Source: Sphagnum compactum
Taxonomy: Eukaryota; Bryophyta; Sphagnopsida; Sphagnales
NCBI GenBank assembly: GCA_965153455.1
Contig: OZ234494.1
Span: forward strand, 3,100,001-3,164,000
Direction: 5' to 3'
Length of the DNA: 64,000 bases
Shown here: piece by piece, positions 1 to 32,010 of the stretch
Layout of the letters: the number at the start of each line of letters is the position of its first letter
Numbering within the stretch: the stretch's first letter is position 1
Position numbers and translations under genes: made by a program
Notes under the pieces: generated by a model
Database searches by the model: none
Seen by the model: only the letters and a program-made list of their open reading frames with translations
Told to the model about the DNA's origin: nothing

Positions 1-87
1 TATCATGTGTTCTTGTTTGACTTCAACAAAAATATTATCACAACCCTAGCCTTGAATTCACGATTAAAGCCAAAGGCATGAAAACGC

Positions 88-330
88 CTACAGTTGACGC
101 CCCATGAATTTCCCACTCCATCCAATAGCTTGACGAGCAAAAGTGTATGCACTTTGTAATCGAACATATGGTGCATAATCATTTCTTCCATGAACTTCTG
201 CTGCAAATGCTAAGATGTGAAAGCGACACCAATACAAAAACCTGTTTAATGCACATGATATAGTACCAAAAGGCCCACCCAATGCGCTCTCTAGGCCTCC
301 AATCCGGAATAAATCCAACTCACTATAAAG
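88..330 (-). pseudogene. in-frame continuation of the hypothetical ORF after TGA
   Basis: After the TGA at 331-333 the same reading frame stays open for 80 codons (330 down to 91) and then stops at 88-90. It encodes composition like the upstream part, for example GGLESALGGPFGTIS and FAAEVHGRNDYAPYVRLQ. The simplest reading is one longer protein of about 435 residues broken by a nonsense codon. A short intron across 331 or a stop read-through are alternatives. The region below 88 has no further clear coding signal before the window edge. Confidence 0.4.
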
Positions 331-1398
331 TCAACGTCCATCAATCACCATCTCTATATGGACAGTAACCTCAACCCTGATGCCTAAAATGCGTCTACTC
401 AATACATCTTTTGTCATTGCTACCCAACGCTCCATCAAATCCTGGAGCTGGCTTCGCCTAGTACGCATTGTGCGCATAGTAGCTGGCATGTCATTTAACA
501 TTTGCCTCTGTATCACAGAAAGAATATCATGACACAACACCTGATAAACCTTGACCTTAATTATATGTGAGTCAATAATTGGTCTAAAGTCCAAAGACCC
601 ATAGCCTTGCACATTGCACATCTCGTGCACAGTGCTTTCCTTGAACCTCCGCGCCTCGCATTGCATTTCACTAAATTTGTAAAGCTGCAATCCACCTATA
701 GGAAATTGGACCCCATAATCAAACATATTTTTCTTTGTTGGAACAGAAGAACCCATCTCTGCACGATATCGTTGTATGAAACGATCAATCATGGGCTCTG
801 CATCCGGAATCTCCCATTTCATCCCAAAGAATGAAACCCGACATACTCTGGCACCTAAAGAGTGTAGAGCATCTGACATGGCCGAAATATGAACATTAAC
901 TTGGTTCCGTGATAGTGTTAAACTATCAGGACTACAAGTTAATGTCATACCGAAATCCCGGCGCAAAATATTCACCAAATCGTCTTTGAATGCAGCCCTC
1001 TCATGCTCATCACTCCCAGCATACACCTCCACCACTATGGGGTCGGAAATCACGTGAAACCAATCATGAAACTCTGGAAGATCCCTCACCGACACCTTCC
1101 GATTCGCCGGGCGAGCCATAATCCTAAACAATGCTGGTAAATCCCTGGTAAGCATCTTGAAACAAGCTGCATCAAGATCTATATACTTTGGATCATTGAT
1201 CTCCAGATATTCTAATAAATTAGTGCAAGGTCCACTGAGAGGCAGAAACCGAACAAGGGGAGCAGGTATTGCACTAGCGAGGGGTGTACGAGTATACAAA
1301 CGCCTCAAAGTGGAAGTCGGGTGGACAGAAATATTTGACGCATGCGTCTGTGTTATAATATGCTCTGCAAGACGACTGATAATATTAACAAGAGGCAT
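331..1398 (-). CDS. hypothetical protein, 355 codons, family not recognised
   Basis: This is an uninterrupted ORF from ATG (1398) to TGA (331-333) in a region where chance ORFs are short. It looks protein-like: mixed polar and hydrophobic composition, no low complexity, and segments such as DLPEFHDWFHVISDPIVVEV and VCRVSFFGMKWEIPDAEPMI. I see no signal peptide, membrane segment, zinc finger, or RT/integrase/DDE motif. The base composition is more GC-rich than the flanking DNA. The frame continues past the terminal TGA for about 80 further codons with similar composition, so the annotated end may be a nonsense mutation and the locus a pseudogene. It sits about 0.5 kb from a GC-rich LTR-like island and could be cargo or coding remains of a mobile element. 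Function is unknown. Confidence 0.5.
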   Translation of the reverse strand: MPLVNIISRLAEHIITQTHASNISVHPTSTLRRLYTRTPLASAIPAPLVRFLPLSGPCTNLLEYLEINDPKYIDLDAACFKMLTRDLPALFRIMARPANRKVSVRDLPEFHDWFHVISDPIVVEVYAGSDEHERAAFKDDLVNILRRDFGMTLTCSPDSLTLSRNQVNVHISAMSDALHSLGARVCRVSFFGMKWEIPDAEPMIDRFIQRYRAEMGSSVPTKKNMFDYGVQFPIGGLQLYKFSEMQCEARRFKESTVHEMCNVQGYGSLDFRPIIDSHIIKVKVYQVLCHDILSVIQRQMLNDMPATMRTMRTRRSQLQDLMERWVAMTKDVLSRRILGIRVEVTVHIEMVIDGR

Positions 1399-1419
1399 AT
1401 TGTAAAAAATCTACAAAAG

Positions 1420-1705
1420 CCAAATCTCAAATCCACCAAATGCCAAATATATTTACAAAACCAAATCTTAAATCTATCAAATGCCAAACTCAAATCTATC
1501 AAATGCCAAATATACAAAAAATGTACAACTATCAAAATGCAAAGTCTTTCAAATGACAACTATCTCCATACATCAAATGCAAAATATCTCAAATGACAAC
1601 TATCAATGTACACTAAATGCCAAATGTAAAAAATGTACCACTACCAAATGCAAACTATATCAAATGACAACTATCAATGTACACCAAATGCCAAATGTCA
1701 AACTT
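1420..1705. repeat. AT-rich minisatellite, AAATGCCAAA / AAATGACAACTATC units
   Basis: Short units such as TCAAATGCCAAA recur at 1434-1515. They merge into longer units of about 72 bases carrying TCAAATGACAACTATC and TGTACACYAAATGCCAAATG between about 1550 and 1700. The array lies directly 5' of the minus-strand ORF start at 1398, so it would occupy that gene's promoter or leader. Confidence 0.8.
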
Positions 1706-1867
1706 TATTTTTTTCTACTCTAGAAACCTTCTACCTTCGTCTTCTTTTTTTTTCTCACTCGACATACCAGCTGTTTTCTATTTTTTTTTTGTAGCGCTGG
1801 GAGCACCTTTCTCTCCTTTCTCTAATGCACTAAGCCTTGATTTTTTTGACTCACTTTACCCACTTCT

Positions 1868-2850
1868 CTATGCAAAAAATCTCTTGTTGCAACCCCACTT
1901 TGTCCAAGTGTGGGGGTGAAGCCCAACATTTGGAAAAGTTGGAGGTTTGGAGTCCTCCGGGACTCCCGAATGTTCAGAGCTCGACAGCAAGGCCGAAAAC
2001 ACCTCGCATTGGGGTGTTCTTGATGTTATTGGAAAGGTCTTAAAACGTAGATATCGAAAATGGCCTCGCATTGGTCATTTGGGCTTCTGCAGCCCAAGTT
2101 ATGGGCAAAAGAAGGGCCGGGAGTCAAACTGGCAGTTTGACTCCCGACCACTAAAAGTCGAGAATCGACCTCTTCCCGACATCCGATTTGAGAGTGCGAC
2201 ATGTCGTTGGAAAGATCTCGACGAGGGCTACAACTTTGGTTTAGACCTCGTTGCGATCGGACTCTGAAGTCGGGAGTTATGGCCGTTCAAAGTTTCGGGA
2301 GTCCAGCCGGGACAATTTCGGGACTCCATTTCGGGAGTCCCAACAAAATGTGCCATTTGGATGTAGCCTCCACGGCGAGCTGCAGAGATAACTATAAGGG
2401 GGAAGGTGGTGGCTTCCCCCGAGTCCGGGCCGTGGTGAGTCTTGTGTGTCCAAGTGCCCGTGGCAAGTCCCAACACCAAAGGGTGTCCCGAATGCTAAAC
2501 TAACCTCTCGTGGTTGGTTTTTGGATGCAGATTCAAGCTTGATCATCTAGTCCCTCTTCCTAGTCTAATCCCGGGGCTTCCAACTCGACCCTCTACCCCT
2601 TACTAGAGTTGGAAGTCGGGAGCGTGCCTTTTGGTCTTAATTTTCCGCAACTTCACATTGGTGAACCCTCAAGTGGGTTCACCTCGGGACCAAGGAGCGC
2701 GTCATCTCTCCTCCTTCTTAGCTTTCTTCTTCTTCCTAACTAGTTTGGTAACCGAGCATGATTATAATTTCATTTGGTTCCCTTCCACCTTAGCTGATTT
2801 TGCCTATGCCTAGTATAGATCCCATGGTGAAGGATCTTTCAACATTTGGA
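1868..2850. mobile_element. GC-rich LTR-like or non-autonomous element remnant
   Basis: A roughly 1 kb island of much higher GC than its AT-rich surroundings. It repeatedly uses GGGAGTC/GACTCCC words and has prose-like plant LTR features (CGACGAGGGCTACAACTTTG, GGGAGTTATGGCCGTTCAAA). No long ORF or gag/pol motif was found. It contains a perfect 13-bp stem at 2118-2146 and a 9-bp stem at 2660-2683. I could not define TG...CA ends, a primer-binding site or a target duplication, so the element class is an inference. Confidence 0.35.
2118..2146. repeat. perfect 13-bp inverted repeat with 3-base loop
   Basis: CGGGAGTCAAACT (2118-2130) is followed by GGC and then its exact reverse complement AGTTTGACTCCCG (2134-2146). 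It would form a strong hairpin in either strand. Confidence 0.9.
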
Positions 2851-3779
2851 GAATGAAATCATCATCAAGTTTAATTAATTCATGAAAGGAAAGGAGGCCA
2901 TTGATTAAAATAAATATTTTCACAAACTTTCATTGGTTAAAAAAAAAAGAGTTTAAAGAGTGATCTTATGGGTACATCTTTAAATCTATTGTCTATTGTT
3001 TGTGTTAGAGAGGGAAAAATTTTTATGTAAGAAATAATGTGTGAACAGGAAAAACAATTTGGTATACCTATGTATGTGTGTTGTTCATGAGAACAAAAAT
3101 GTGTATAAGTAAAAAAACATGGAAGAACATTATGTGTAATAAGAAGTGATAGTTGAAATAGTTATGAAATAATTTTATGAACAATTTTTTGGACTTCTAG
3201 TGAAAATAATTATTTCTCCTAAATTTAGCATTGAATTTGTTTCAAACTTCAAATCGTACTATTATATAATTTGAACAATGTTCTCACAAAATTTAAGCAT
3301 CATTCGACCTTTTGTTAAAAGAAAAAGGTCCATGGTCATTTTCCCTCAATGTTGTCAATGTAGTTCTCGAATTTAGAAAAAAATTTAATTATAAAAAAAA
3401 CCTTATGAAGTTTAATGTGAATGTTGTTTTTGAAATTACTTTTTAGAACTTTTTTACATGTTAAATTTGAAAGTTGTATGAAGACATTCTAACAATTTGA
3501 ACGAGAGGGTCAAATTAATTATAAATAACGAACTTTCAATTAAACATCAACATGATACTTATTCATACCTTACCATGACCAATTATGATTATTTCAATAT
3601 GTTTAATAATAATTAAGTGAACACACAACACGATAAATTTTTTCATATGCTCATTAAATGTTATTGAATCACATTTTAATTTGTTAAAATACAATTACAC
3701 GGTAGTTTCACCCTCAAAATATTTTTGAGAGTTCCATCTTTTTCAACTTGAAAATGTGCAAAAAATCCTTAAAGGATAC
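2851..3779. other. AT-rich spacer, nothing recognised
   Basis: There are no ORFs, RNA genes or clear repeats here beyond A/T runs. The sequence is very low in GC and resembles neighbouring spacer DNA. Confidence 0.7.
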
Positions 3780-5480
3780 TACAAGTTAATCTTAGGCTAT
3801 TCCACCTTATTTTATTTTACCTTTAAATATTTCAACTATCTCAGGTTATTATTAATTATTTTGAGTTATTGCACCTTAAGTTATTTTAGTTTAAGCCATT
3901 ATTATTTATTTTAGATTGATTTACTTTAAATAATATTTTATATTATTTTGGACTATATAAATTATTTAAATTTATTTTAGACTATTTAAATTTAATTTAT
4001 TATAAAAATTGTCTTATATGTTATTTCAGGCTAAGTTTGAAAAAAATAACAACATGCAAAACATGTGAGAGTATAACAAAGTTATTTTTTTTCTTCTAAA
4101 TGATAAAATAACAATGTTCAGTCACAAATATTGTCGCAATGATTAGGTGGTGGATATATGATTGATTTTAATTATAAACCATTGAAATAAAAAACCAATT
4201 AAGTTTGTGAATAAAAATCCTTTTGAAAAATCCTTTTTATTTTCATGAGGTATTTTCATTAAATAAAAATGAAAGAACTAGTAAAATTATATTGAAACCA
4301 AATTAGAGGTGTATGTGGATCAATGAATCAACTGTTTTGTTGATGATTCACTGTGTTTCACACTAGGTTCGTTTTTAAATAAATATTTTTTTTCACAAGA
4401 ATTATTAAAAGATGAAACACAAATTGGGGGAACATGTTTTTACGTAATGAAACATATAAAACATTATAAAACATCTGTAAAAAAAATGAAAGCATAGATT
4501 TTATTTTGAGAAATGTTATTATAAACCCTATTAAAACCTTTGATATTTGCAAATGATAATTCATTAGTTTATACAAATCAATATTGCGAATTTTGTTTTC
4601 AAATGTAATTTCCCATTTTTATTTTTATTTTATTTTCTATTATGATGTTTTTAAAATGTGATTTCTGTCATGGTGACAAGAGGTGGACAAGCACCTCGTG
4701 TAAGTCAATTTGTTTTTATGGGTTATGGTTTTTCTTCCTACCTAAATCTTGCACCATCTTTTTGTTTGATTCACTAGTTATAATCAATTACATAACATTT
4801 GTCATAATCATAGATATTAGTATTGGTGTGCATTATATGTTTGATAGACGACGTAAAAAAAGTGTTTTGGATTACCAAAAATTAAAAAAGGTGCGAAAGC
4901 ACATGGATAGAATAATGTGAATGACTAGTGTAGCACGAAAATGTAGTGCCGCAATTTTGAAACAAACACGAAATCAACAAGTTTAGACAAAAAAAAAATC
5001 CCTTTGGAAGCAAACATTTTTTGTTAATTTTTTAGGGGATCACATTGAAATATACAAAAACAACATGTAGTAGACAAATCTTGGTGTTTTTCATAATTTT
5101 TTAGAATTATAATAATACATATCATTTAAAAATAATAATTTCATAACACAAATTTATTTTTGTTTTGTTTTTCCCATGTGTGATCATGTGTCCATGTCCA
5201 AATAAATCAAATCATGAATTTTTTAATTATTAAAATATGTCATGCGGACCAATTAAAAGTGTTGAAAATATTCATTTGAATGTTCATAACCTAGGGTATA
5301 ATATTTAAAAATATGATAAAGTAAAATGAATTAAATAACATTGAATATCTTAGGGTCAAATAATTTATAATAATTTAAAATAATTAATAATAGCTTAAGT
5401 TGAAATAATTTAAAATTACCTAAGGTCAAATAATAAAAATAGTCAAGAATGACTTAATGTAGAATAACCTATAATAAATA
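3780..5480. repeat. degenerate AT-rich inverted arrangement (arms about 3780-4020 and 5300-5480)
   Basis: The reverse complement of about 3780-3900 resembles 5355-5440. Both carry AAAATAATTAATAATA, then TTGAAATA and TTTAAA, then GGTAAAATAA/GGTCAAATAA-like words in the same order. The arms flank about 1.3 kb of AT-rich DNA without a gene. This could be a decayed foldback element or two inverted pieces of the same satellite. AT-rich DNA gives chance matches, so confidence is modest. Confidence 0.35.
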
Positions 5481-5715
5481 AACATATAACTTAAAGTATA
5501 AGTTTGAATAACTTATTATAAATTAAAGTGTAATAACCTATAGTAATTTAACATATAACTTATAATATAACTTTAAATAACCTATAATATCTTAAGGTGT
5601 AATAACATGTAGTAAATAATATATAGCTTAGGTTATAACATTGAATAACTTATAAGAACTTAGCACATAGTTTAAAGTATAACCTTGAATAATTTATAAA
5701 ATTCAATGTGTAACC
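5455..5715. repeat. AT-rich tandem repeat, unit about 60-70 bases
   Basis: Words such as TAACATATAACTTA, TTTGAATAACTTAT and AAGTGTAATAACCTATAGTA recur in order four times. The copies are diverged. Confidence 0.65.
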
Positions 5716-8435
5716 TAAATTACAATATATTGTAATAATATTAAAAATATCTAAAATAATAGCAATGTTTTTTTACTATAATGGATTACTTCAATTAATA
5801 ATAAATTATATTAATTAATAATGAAACATGATTACATAATGACTTTATAATGAAAATAACTTTATCTAAGGTGAAATGATTAAGGTGAAATGAATTTATT
5901 TCACCTTTAATGTGCCATAATGATTTAAAATAAAAAACTACATTTCATTTTTGTATTAATGATGGTTGAATTAGAACTATTGGATGAATGGAAACTCCAA
6001 GATTTGGAAAAATATTAATTAATGAATGGTGAGTTAAGAACTATGAACATTGATAGTATATTCATAATAAAAAAATAAATAAAACTTTGTATAAAGATGA
6101 ATGAAGCATTAATGAAAAGCTTCTTGATGTCATTTCTTGAAAAGGAAGGGCATATAAAGAAAACAGATAATAACTTTATATTTTTTAAAAATGATATTAT
6201 AAAATATCATGCAATGGATATATCATCACCATGTGCATATACTTTCTGCTCCTCCTCCATATGGATCCTCTCACATGAGACGAAAACATTCAAGTTTAAA
6301 ATCATCTCAACAATATGCAAATTATGCATGCAAGAACATTTTTTTTGCTTTTTATAGATGATATTAAGAATACTCATTTAAAAGTCTAACTCATTGGGTC
6401 ACATATTTTTTTCTGTGCCCATGGACACACCAAAAATATATTTTAATAAAATTTCATTTAATGAAAAATACACTCAATAATTATACATTAATGAAATGAA
6501 GGAGGCAATTGAGGTCCATTAAAAGCATAGGGAAACCAAAATATAAAGTTTTGGATGAAACAACTAATTTAATTCACATCCATATTTATCCGCCATGAAT
6601 GAAATTTATCAATTATTGTCAAATTTATATCCAATAAAGAGAGTTTATCCACCATTATTTAGTTTCATCCATGATGGACAAAATTCATTCACCATTAATC
6701 ATTTTTCTTCCATAACAAATAATTGAGGTGCTTAAAAAGATTCCTTGAATAATGCACAATGTGATTTCCAAATGTATATAAATAAAAATATTGCATTAAT
6801 TACATTCATTTTGGCATTTATAACACCAATTTGTAGTACAACTTTTCTATTCAACCTTGTTATTTTCCACATTTCAATATTCAATATACACATTTTCACA
6901 CCCTAAATGTTTATGTCATTACTACTACCAAAATATGTATTCTACCTTGAACAAAATCTACAAAGGTTCCACAATCTTGGAGGTGGCATAATAAAAGGAA
7001 AACGACTTATTCATGCATTCGAAAGATTGCGTTCTAATGTAAACTTGCAAGTTAGACATTATTATTGATTAAAGTGACAATAATTGGTGGCCCTACTTTG
7101 GCTCATACTTGTTCCTTGAAAAGATTTCCATAAGGTTTAATTGTCTAAAAAACCTTTTGAAATAACTTCATAAATACATAGCATCAATAATAATGACGTA
7201 TGAAATTCATTCAAAATGTTGAATTCATTTTATGAATGATGAACAACAGGACATGAACTATCATACATGATATCCTAATAACTTCTTTTTAAAAAGGTCA
7301 TAAATACTTTAAGGGGGTTCCTAAGTGTGAGTAGTGAAAATGATTCCTCCCTTTAACAATAACAATTCGTTATTCTTTGCAAAAACAAGCTCATGATTTT
7401 TCACATGTTCACAAGAATTATGCATGAAGGTATAAAATTCAATCTTAATGACTTTCTCTAAATAGTGAATTAAGTTTTTTCTTCACAAGAACAAGCTTCT
7501 ACCATTCTAGTACCATTCTAGGTTGACTAATAGTTATGGGTATGGCTACTTCTTGCCTTCGAACTTGCTTGAAAGCCACCCATTCCCGCTTCTAATCCAT
7601 TACTCATTAGTGGTAGTTCAACTATAATCTTGCTCTTGGACTTCAATCATAAAACAATTAATCTAAGACCAATGTCCTTCATTTCCACATTTCCCTTCTT
7701 ATTTCTTTTTCTTCTAACATAGTTTGCTAGGTTCATATCATTTCATTCTCAATGTAGACAATATGTTATGACAACAAATCTCTATCATAAGGAATTAGTT
7801 GTTGATTTGTTACTAAGGCACTATATATGATTGGTTGCATCTTAAGAAAACTCTCTTGTTGTGGGAAATGAAATAAAATCTCTAATCAACGCTCATTTGA
7901 CATAATTAGAGAGAAAAGAAGTGTGAGAAAAGAAGCGATTCATGCATTTAAAGTACATGGAGATCCAAGTGCTTCAAACTACTAAGTCTCTATGTTGTTA
8001 CATGATCCACAAGTTGTTGTGTTTACGAATTTAACTCATCTTGCATTGTTGTTTCTTATTTCTTCGTTGTAGCTTTTCATAGAGATCATCACATTAAGGT
8101 TGCATGATCACAAATTGGAGCTAGGAAGAAACAATGAACAAACATCTTCACACATTTGGTTTGAGATTTTAAGGGTTAAGTAATTGAGTTTTTGGAACTT
8201 CATCAAGAGATGAAGGACGACATCAAACAACTTTCAACCAAAAAACAACTTCATTCTAGAGGATGCACTTGTACATCTATCTACTATCATGATTTAATTT
8301 TCAGGTTGCTTCAAGACTTTTTGTGCATTCATCAAATCGTAAATCACACCATGACATTCAAGTGAGAAAAAGATCTCATACCTTCTTCTCAGGGAGGAGT
8401 AGAGTTCTTCTTTCATGATTTCTTCCTTGTACTTC
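5716..8435. other. AT-rich intergenic DNA, no gene recognised
   Basis: About 2.7 kb without a supported gene. Short ORFs here, such as 6097-6357 (+), have AT-driven composition and no family signature. I saw no transposon coding motif. Confidence 0.6.
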
Positions 8436-9070
8436 ATGAAGAAATCTGCAAGCAACAAAAATTCTGTAAGCATACATGAAGATCTTTGAACCTAAATTTT
8501 CTTAGCCCTGACACACCTCATTGGGAAGAAGAAGAAGAAGAAGAAGAAGAAGCAGCAGCAGCAGCAGCTTTGAAATGACAATGCCAGATCGTCCAAATAG
8601 GTGCTGAAGAGCTACAAAGATTTGTCTCTCCGGGTAACCTTTTAATCAGGCATTCCAGAAAATCTGCAAAGCAAGAAGAAATCTGCAAGAACATGTATGC
8701 AGATTGAAAGCTAGATCATTTGTTGAGAGCAATTTTTCTCAACCATAACACTTCAGTGGGAAGAAGAAGAACAACAACAGCAACAAGATTTCAAACAAAT
8801 CCACTCCTCTTATACCAACAGACCCAAAAAGATTTTTTCTGTCCAGGTACCTAACCTTGCAAGCAAAGCATTGTAGATACATCTGCAAGCAACAAGATGT
8901 ATCTGCAAGAGCATCTAAAAAGCAGATTGGAACCTTAAATCATTCTTGAGAGCAAATTTCTGTCAACCCTAAGACCTCAGTAAGAAGAAGAAGAAAAAGA
9001 GTTTCAATCGAGAGCTTCAGTACCTGCAGAAATCCATAGCCCTCGCTGAAGCTCCTGCAACATCATGATG
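8436..9070. repeat. tandem repeat of about 225-240 bases upstream of SMG1
   Basis: Three recognisable copies begin near 8501, 8739 and 8962, with a partial copy before 8501. Each runs in order: 'CTGCAAG...ATC', 'TTGAGAGCAA' (or diverged), 'TCAACC.TAA.ACYTCA', a GAA/CAA/CAG triplet tract, 'AAGATTT.TCT', and a pair of 'ATCTGCAAG' words. The array lies 0.5-1.1 kb 5' of the SMG1 start codon, in its probable promoter or leader. Confidence 0.75.
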
Positions 9071-9361
9071 ATGTTGATGATGATGAGAAGATCGATTTTC
9101 CTGGAGCATTCGGAAGGTTCTTCTTAGGGCTCCGCCCCGCCTGGAAGAATTTTGATGAAGTTAGGTCGCAATCAGCTGCTGCAAGCTGCTACTACACTCC
9201 TCCCTCCATCCGCACTGCATGCATGCAGGTCATCCAGATGCAGCAAAGAAAGATCGCTTGAATCCTTGTCTAGTGGGGTTGTTGTCTTGTCTTTTAGGGT
9301 TTTCATTTTTCTTGCGTGTCGCTGGAGGTTTATTGTTGTGTGCGTGTGTGCATGACGTTGT

Positions 9362-9558
9362 TAAGGGCATAAGCAGAAGAAGAAGAAGAAGAAGAAGAAG
9401 CTGAATTGCTGCTGCTGCTGTTGTCGTTGTTCGATGCGTAGAGAACACGGTGGAAAGCAAGGTGTTGGATTACATGCAGGCTGTAAGTGTGACGAAGGTG
9501 GGAAGGGGTGTGAGAAACAAAAGACACAAGAAGTCGAAGATCAAACAGGGTGGAGCGC
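9362..9558 (+). promoter_or_regulatory. SMG1 leader with GAA/CTG triplets and overlapping upstream ATG
   Basis: This stretch carries (GAA)n at 9376-9400 and CTG triplets at 9408-9420. An ATG at 9434 opens a 65-codon frame (9434-9631) that overlaps the SMG1 start in another frame. The SMG1 frame itself has a TGA at 9511 before its ATG, which supports 9559 as the true start. Where transcription starts is not visible, so whether the upstream ATG is in the mRNA is unknown. Confidence 0.4.
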
Positions 9559-27871
<18,313 letters not shown>

Positions 27872-29737
27872 GAGAGGCAGCAGGGGCTCCAAAGTTCTGA
27901 GGGAACAAGATCTGAAGCAGACCTTCTGATCCACTTTGAGGGAAGTTGAAAATCAATTATTGGAGGTGCAGGTGTTTGCTTTTGTGTGCCATTGTCAGCC
28001 CCAAAGGTAAAAGACTGGAACTGAGCATATGATCACTTGAGTTGCATTGAGAGGATATGATGGCTTTAGTTGTTTACTTTAGTGTTAATTGATGACCCAC
28101 TCACCCACACTAGAATATCATATCAATTATGTTTCTGAATGAAAGAGATGGAAGTTTCATCCCAGGAGCTTTATATATGTTGACTTGTTAAAAACAGCTA
28201 GTTCAGTGTGTGCAGGATTACATTTGAAGCCAATGATAATCCAACTGTTAGCACCCAATTTGGTTGATCCTCAAGGCTGTGCTTTTCAGTTGAATCAGGT
28301 AAGCGCACAATCAGATTTCCAAGTCCAGGAAAATTGCAGAGCCCAATGTTTGGAGACTTAAAATGGATGCCTGTCGTGAAGCCTTTTTCCTTATTACAAA
28401 CTTTGACAAGAGATTGTTTTCCATTATACACAAGCATTCTACTGAAGTGGCTGGTGGACTCCAGGGGTTTGGTACAAGGAAAATGCAAAGTCCTGAAGGT
28501 GTGAATTGCAACATGTTGAAGTGGAGATTGAATTGCAAGCAAAACAGTACCTTCGCGCCTATTATTTGATGCCTGTACCTCATGGATGGTATGATAACAT
28601 ACATTGATAGCATGGGCACAGGGTACTTCCAAAGTTTTTCATTTGAATCCTGCAGTATTGGCCAAATCTACTCCGAGTGCATTCCATGCACCAATTTTTC
28701 CTTGTGGTGGGCACACAATCAATAACATATCAGGAGCTGCAACCAAGAGCTACATATCAACTCCTGCTCAAGCACATTACACCTTGGAGATTTTACTTTA
28801 AGTGTTTTTTCCATCAAGCAGAAATGTACACATTTATGGGATAGTTAGTATACGTGGCATTGTATGGCAGGGAAGGATCTAGTGATTCTTCGTTAAATGT
28901 TTTTGGAAGCAGTTCTTAGTCATGGTGGGACTTATTATGTGTAGATTTCTGTGAAATGACTTGATCTCTCATACCCAATCTTTCAAGCTGAATGGTTGGA
29001 TGAGAAGCTGTCATATTGATTGGTGATCTATGATCAGGATGCCAAGGAGATAATGTACGCACAAGTTAGCTGAATGTCATCATCCCTTTTAACATGATAT
29101 TTGTCAGTGTTGAAAGGTTGTACCACCAATAATTGAGTGCCATACCAAATGTGCATCACCACTATAGAAGAGTAGAATTGAGATGACCCACAGGCAAATA
29201 GGTAAACTGCTGGAAGTGGATGGTTTCTTTCCAATTATCAATAAAGCCAATCCTCCATGAGAGTGAATCATTATGCATCACTTACTTAAAAGAGGCCTCA
29301 TCCATGTATACCCCCCCCCCCAAATGCTCTTAAGACTCATAAAGACCTGCATCTTGGCAAGAGCCAACCTGATCATAGTACATAGAATCCATGACTGATG
29401 AAATCACAATGCTGATCCTCTGAGGTTACAGCATAAAACGTATTGATGCAGGCAGCAGTCATCCCACCACAACTTTTTAGACCAGTGGAATGGCCTTACA
29501 AGGTACCTGTGGTTTGGGTAATAACAGGTACCTGAAGCTCCCCCCCCCCCCCCCTCTCTTCTTATGCTGCCACTACAGAAAATCCTACTAACTGACTCCA
29601 CACTAAGAGAAGAGGAATTATATATCCTCTTTTAACTCTCAGTCCTCGCCCATTGGCCCTGTTTATGTCTATGTGGTTGTGCTTTCTCCACAATTCACAA
29701 CAGAATACAGTAAAACACCATAGCCTGGGCATAATCC
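27872..29737. other. SMG1/RBX1 convergent intergenic region
   Basis: About 1.9 kb between the two stop codons, expected to contain both 3' UTRs. Short overlapping ORFs on both strands (such as 28198-28632 minus) have no recognisable family. There are poly-C runs near 29311 and 29540. I see no RNA gene. Confidence 0.6.
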
Positions 29738-31807
<2,070 letters not shown>

Positions 31808-32010
31808 TTCTTCTTCTTCTTCTTCTTCTTCTTCTACTTCGTCTCTTTGTTCGTCTTTCCCCCTTCTCTTCCTCCTCCTCCTCCTCCTCCACTGCCTCCA
31901 CTCGTTACTCCTCCGTCACCCAACTAACGAAGGACGTACAAACACCTGTCCCTCAGGCGTTGAAGTAGAATCTACGCTACTCCTCTTCGTCGTCTTCTTC
32001 TTCTTCTTCT
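31808..32010 (-). promoter_or_regulatory. RBX1 leader with GAA/GAG trinucleotide tracts
   Basis: Just upstream of the RBX1 ATG the transcribed strand carries GAA repeats (about 31809-31840), GAG repeats (about 31874-31890) and another GAA run (about 31990-32010). Such purine-rich leaders are common in plant housekeeping genes. A transcription start is not visible. Confidence 0.5.

Noticed and set aside
28198-28632. 144-codon minus ORF in the SMG1/RBX1 interval
   Set aside because: Overlaps other open frames on both strands, has no recognisable domain, and lies where 3' UTRs are expected.
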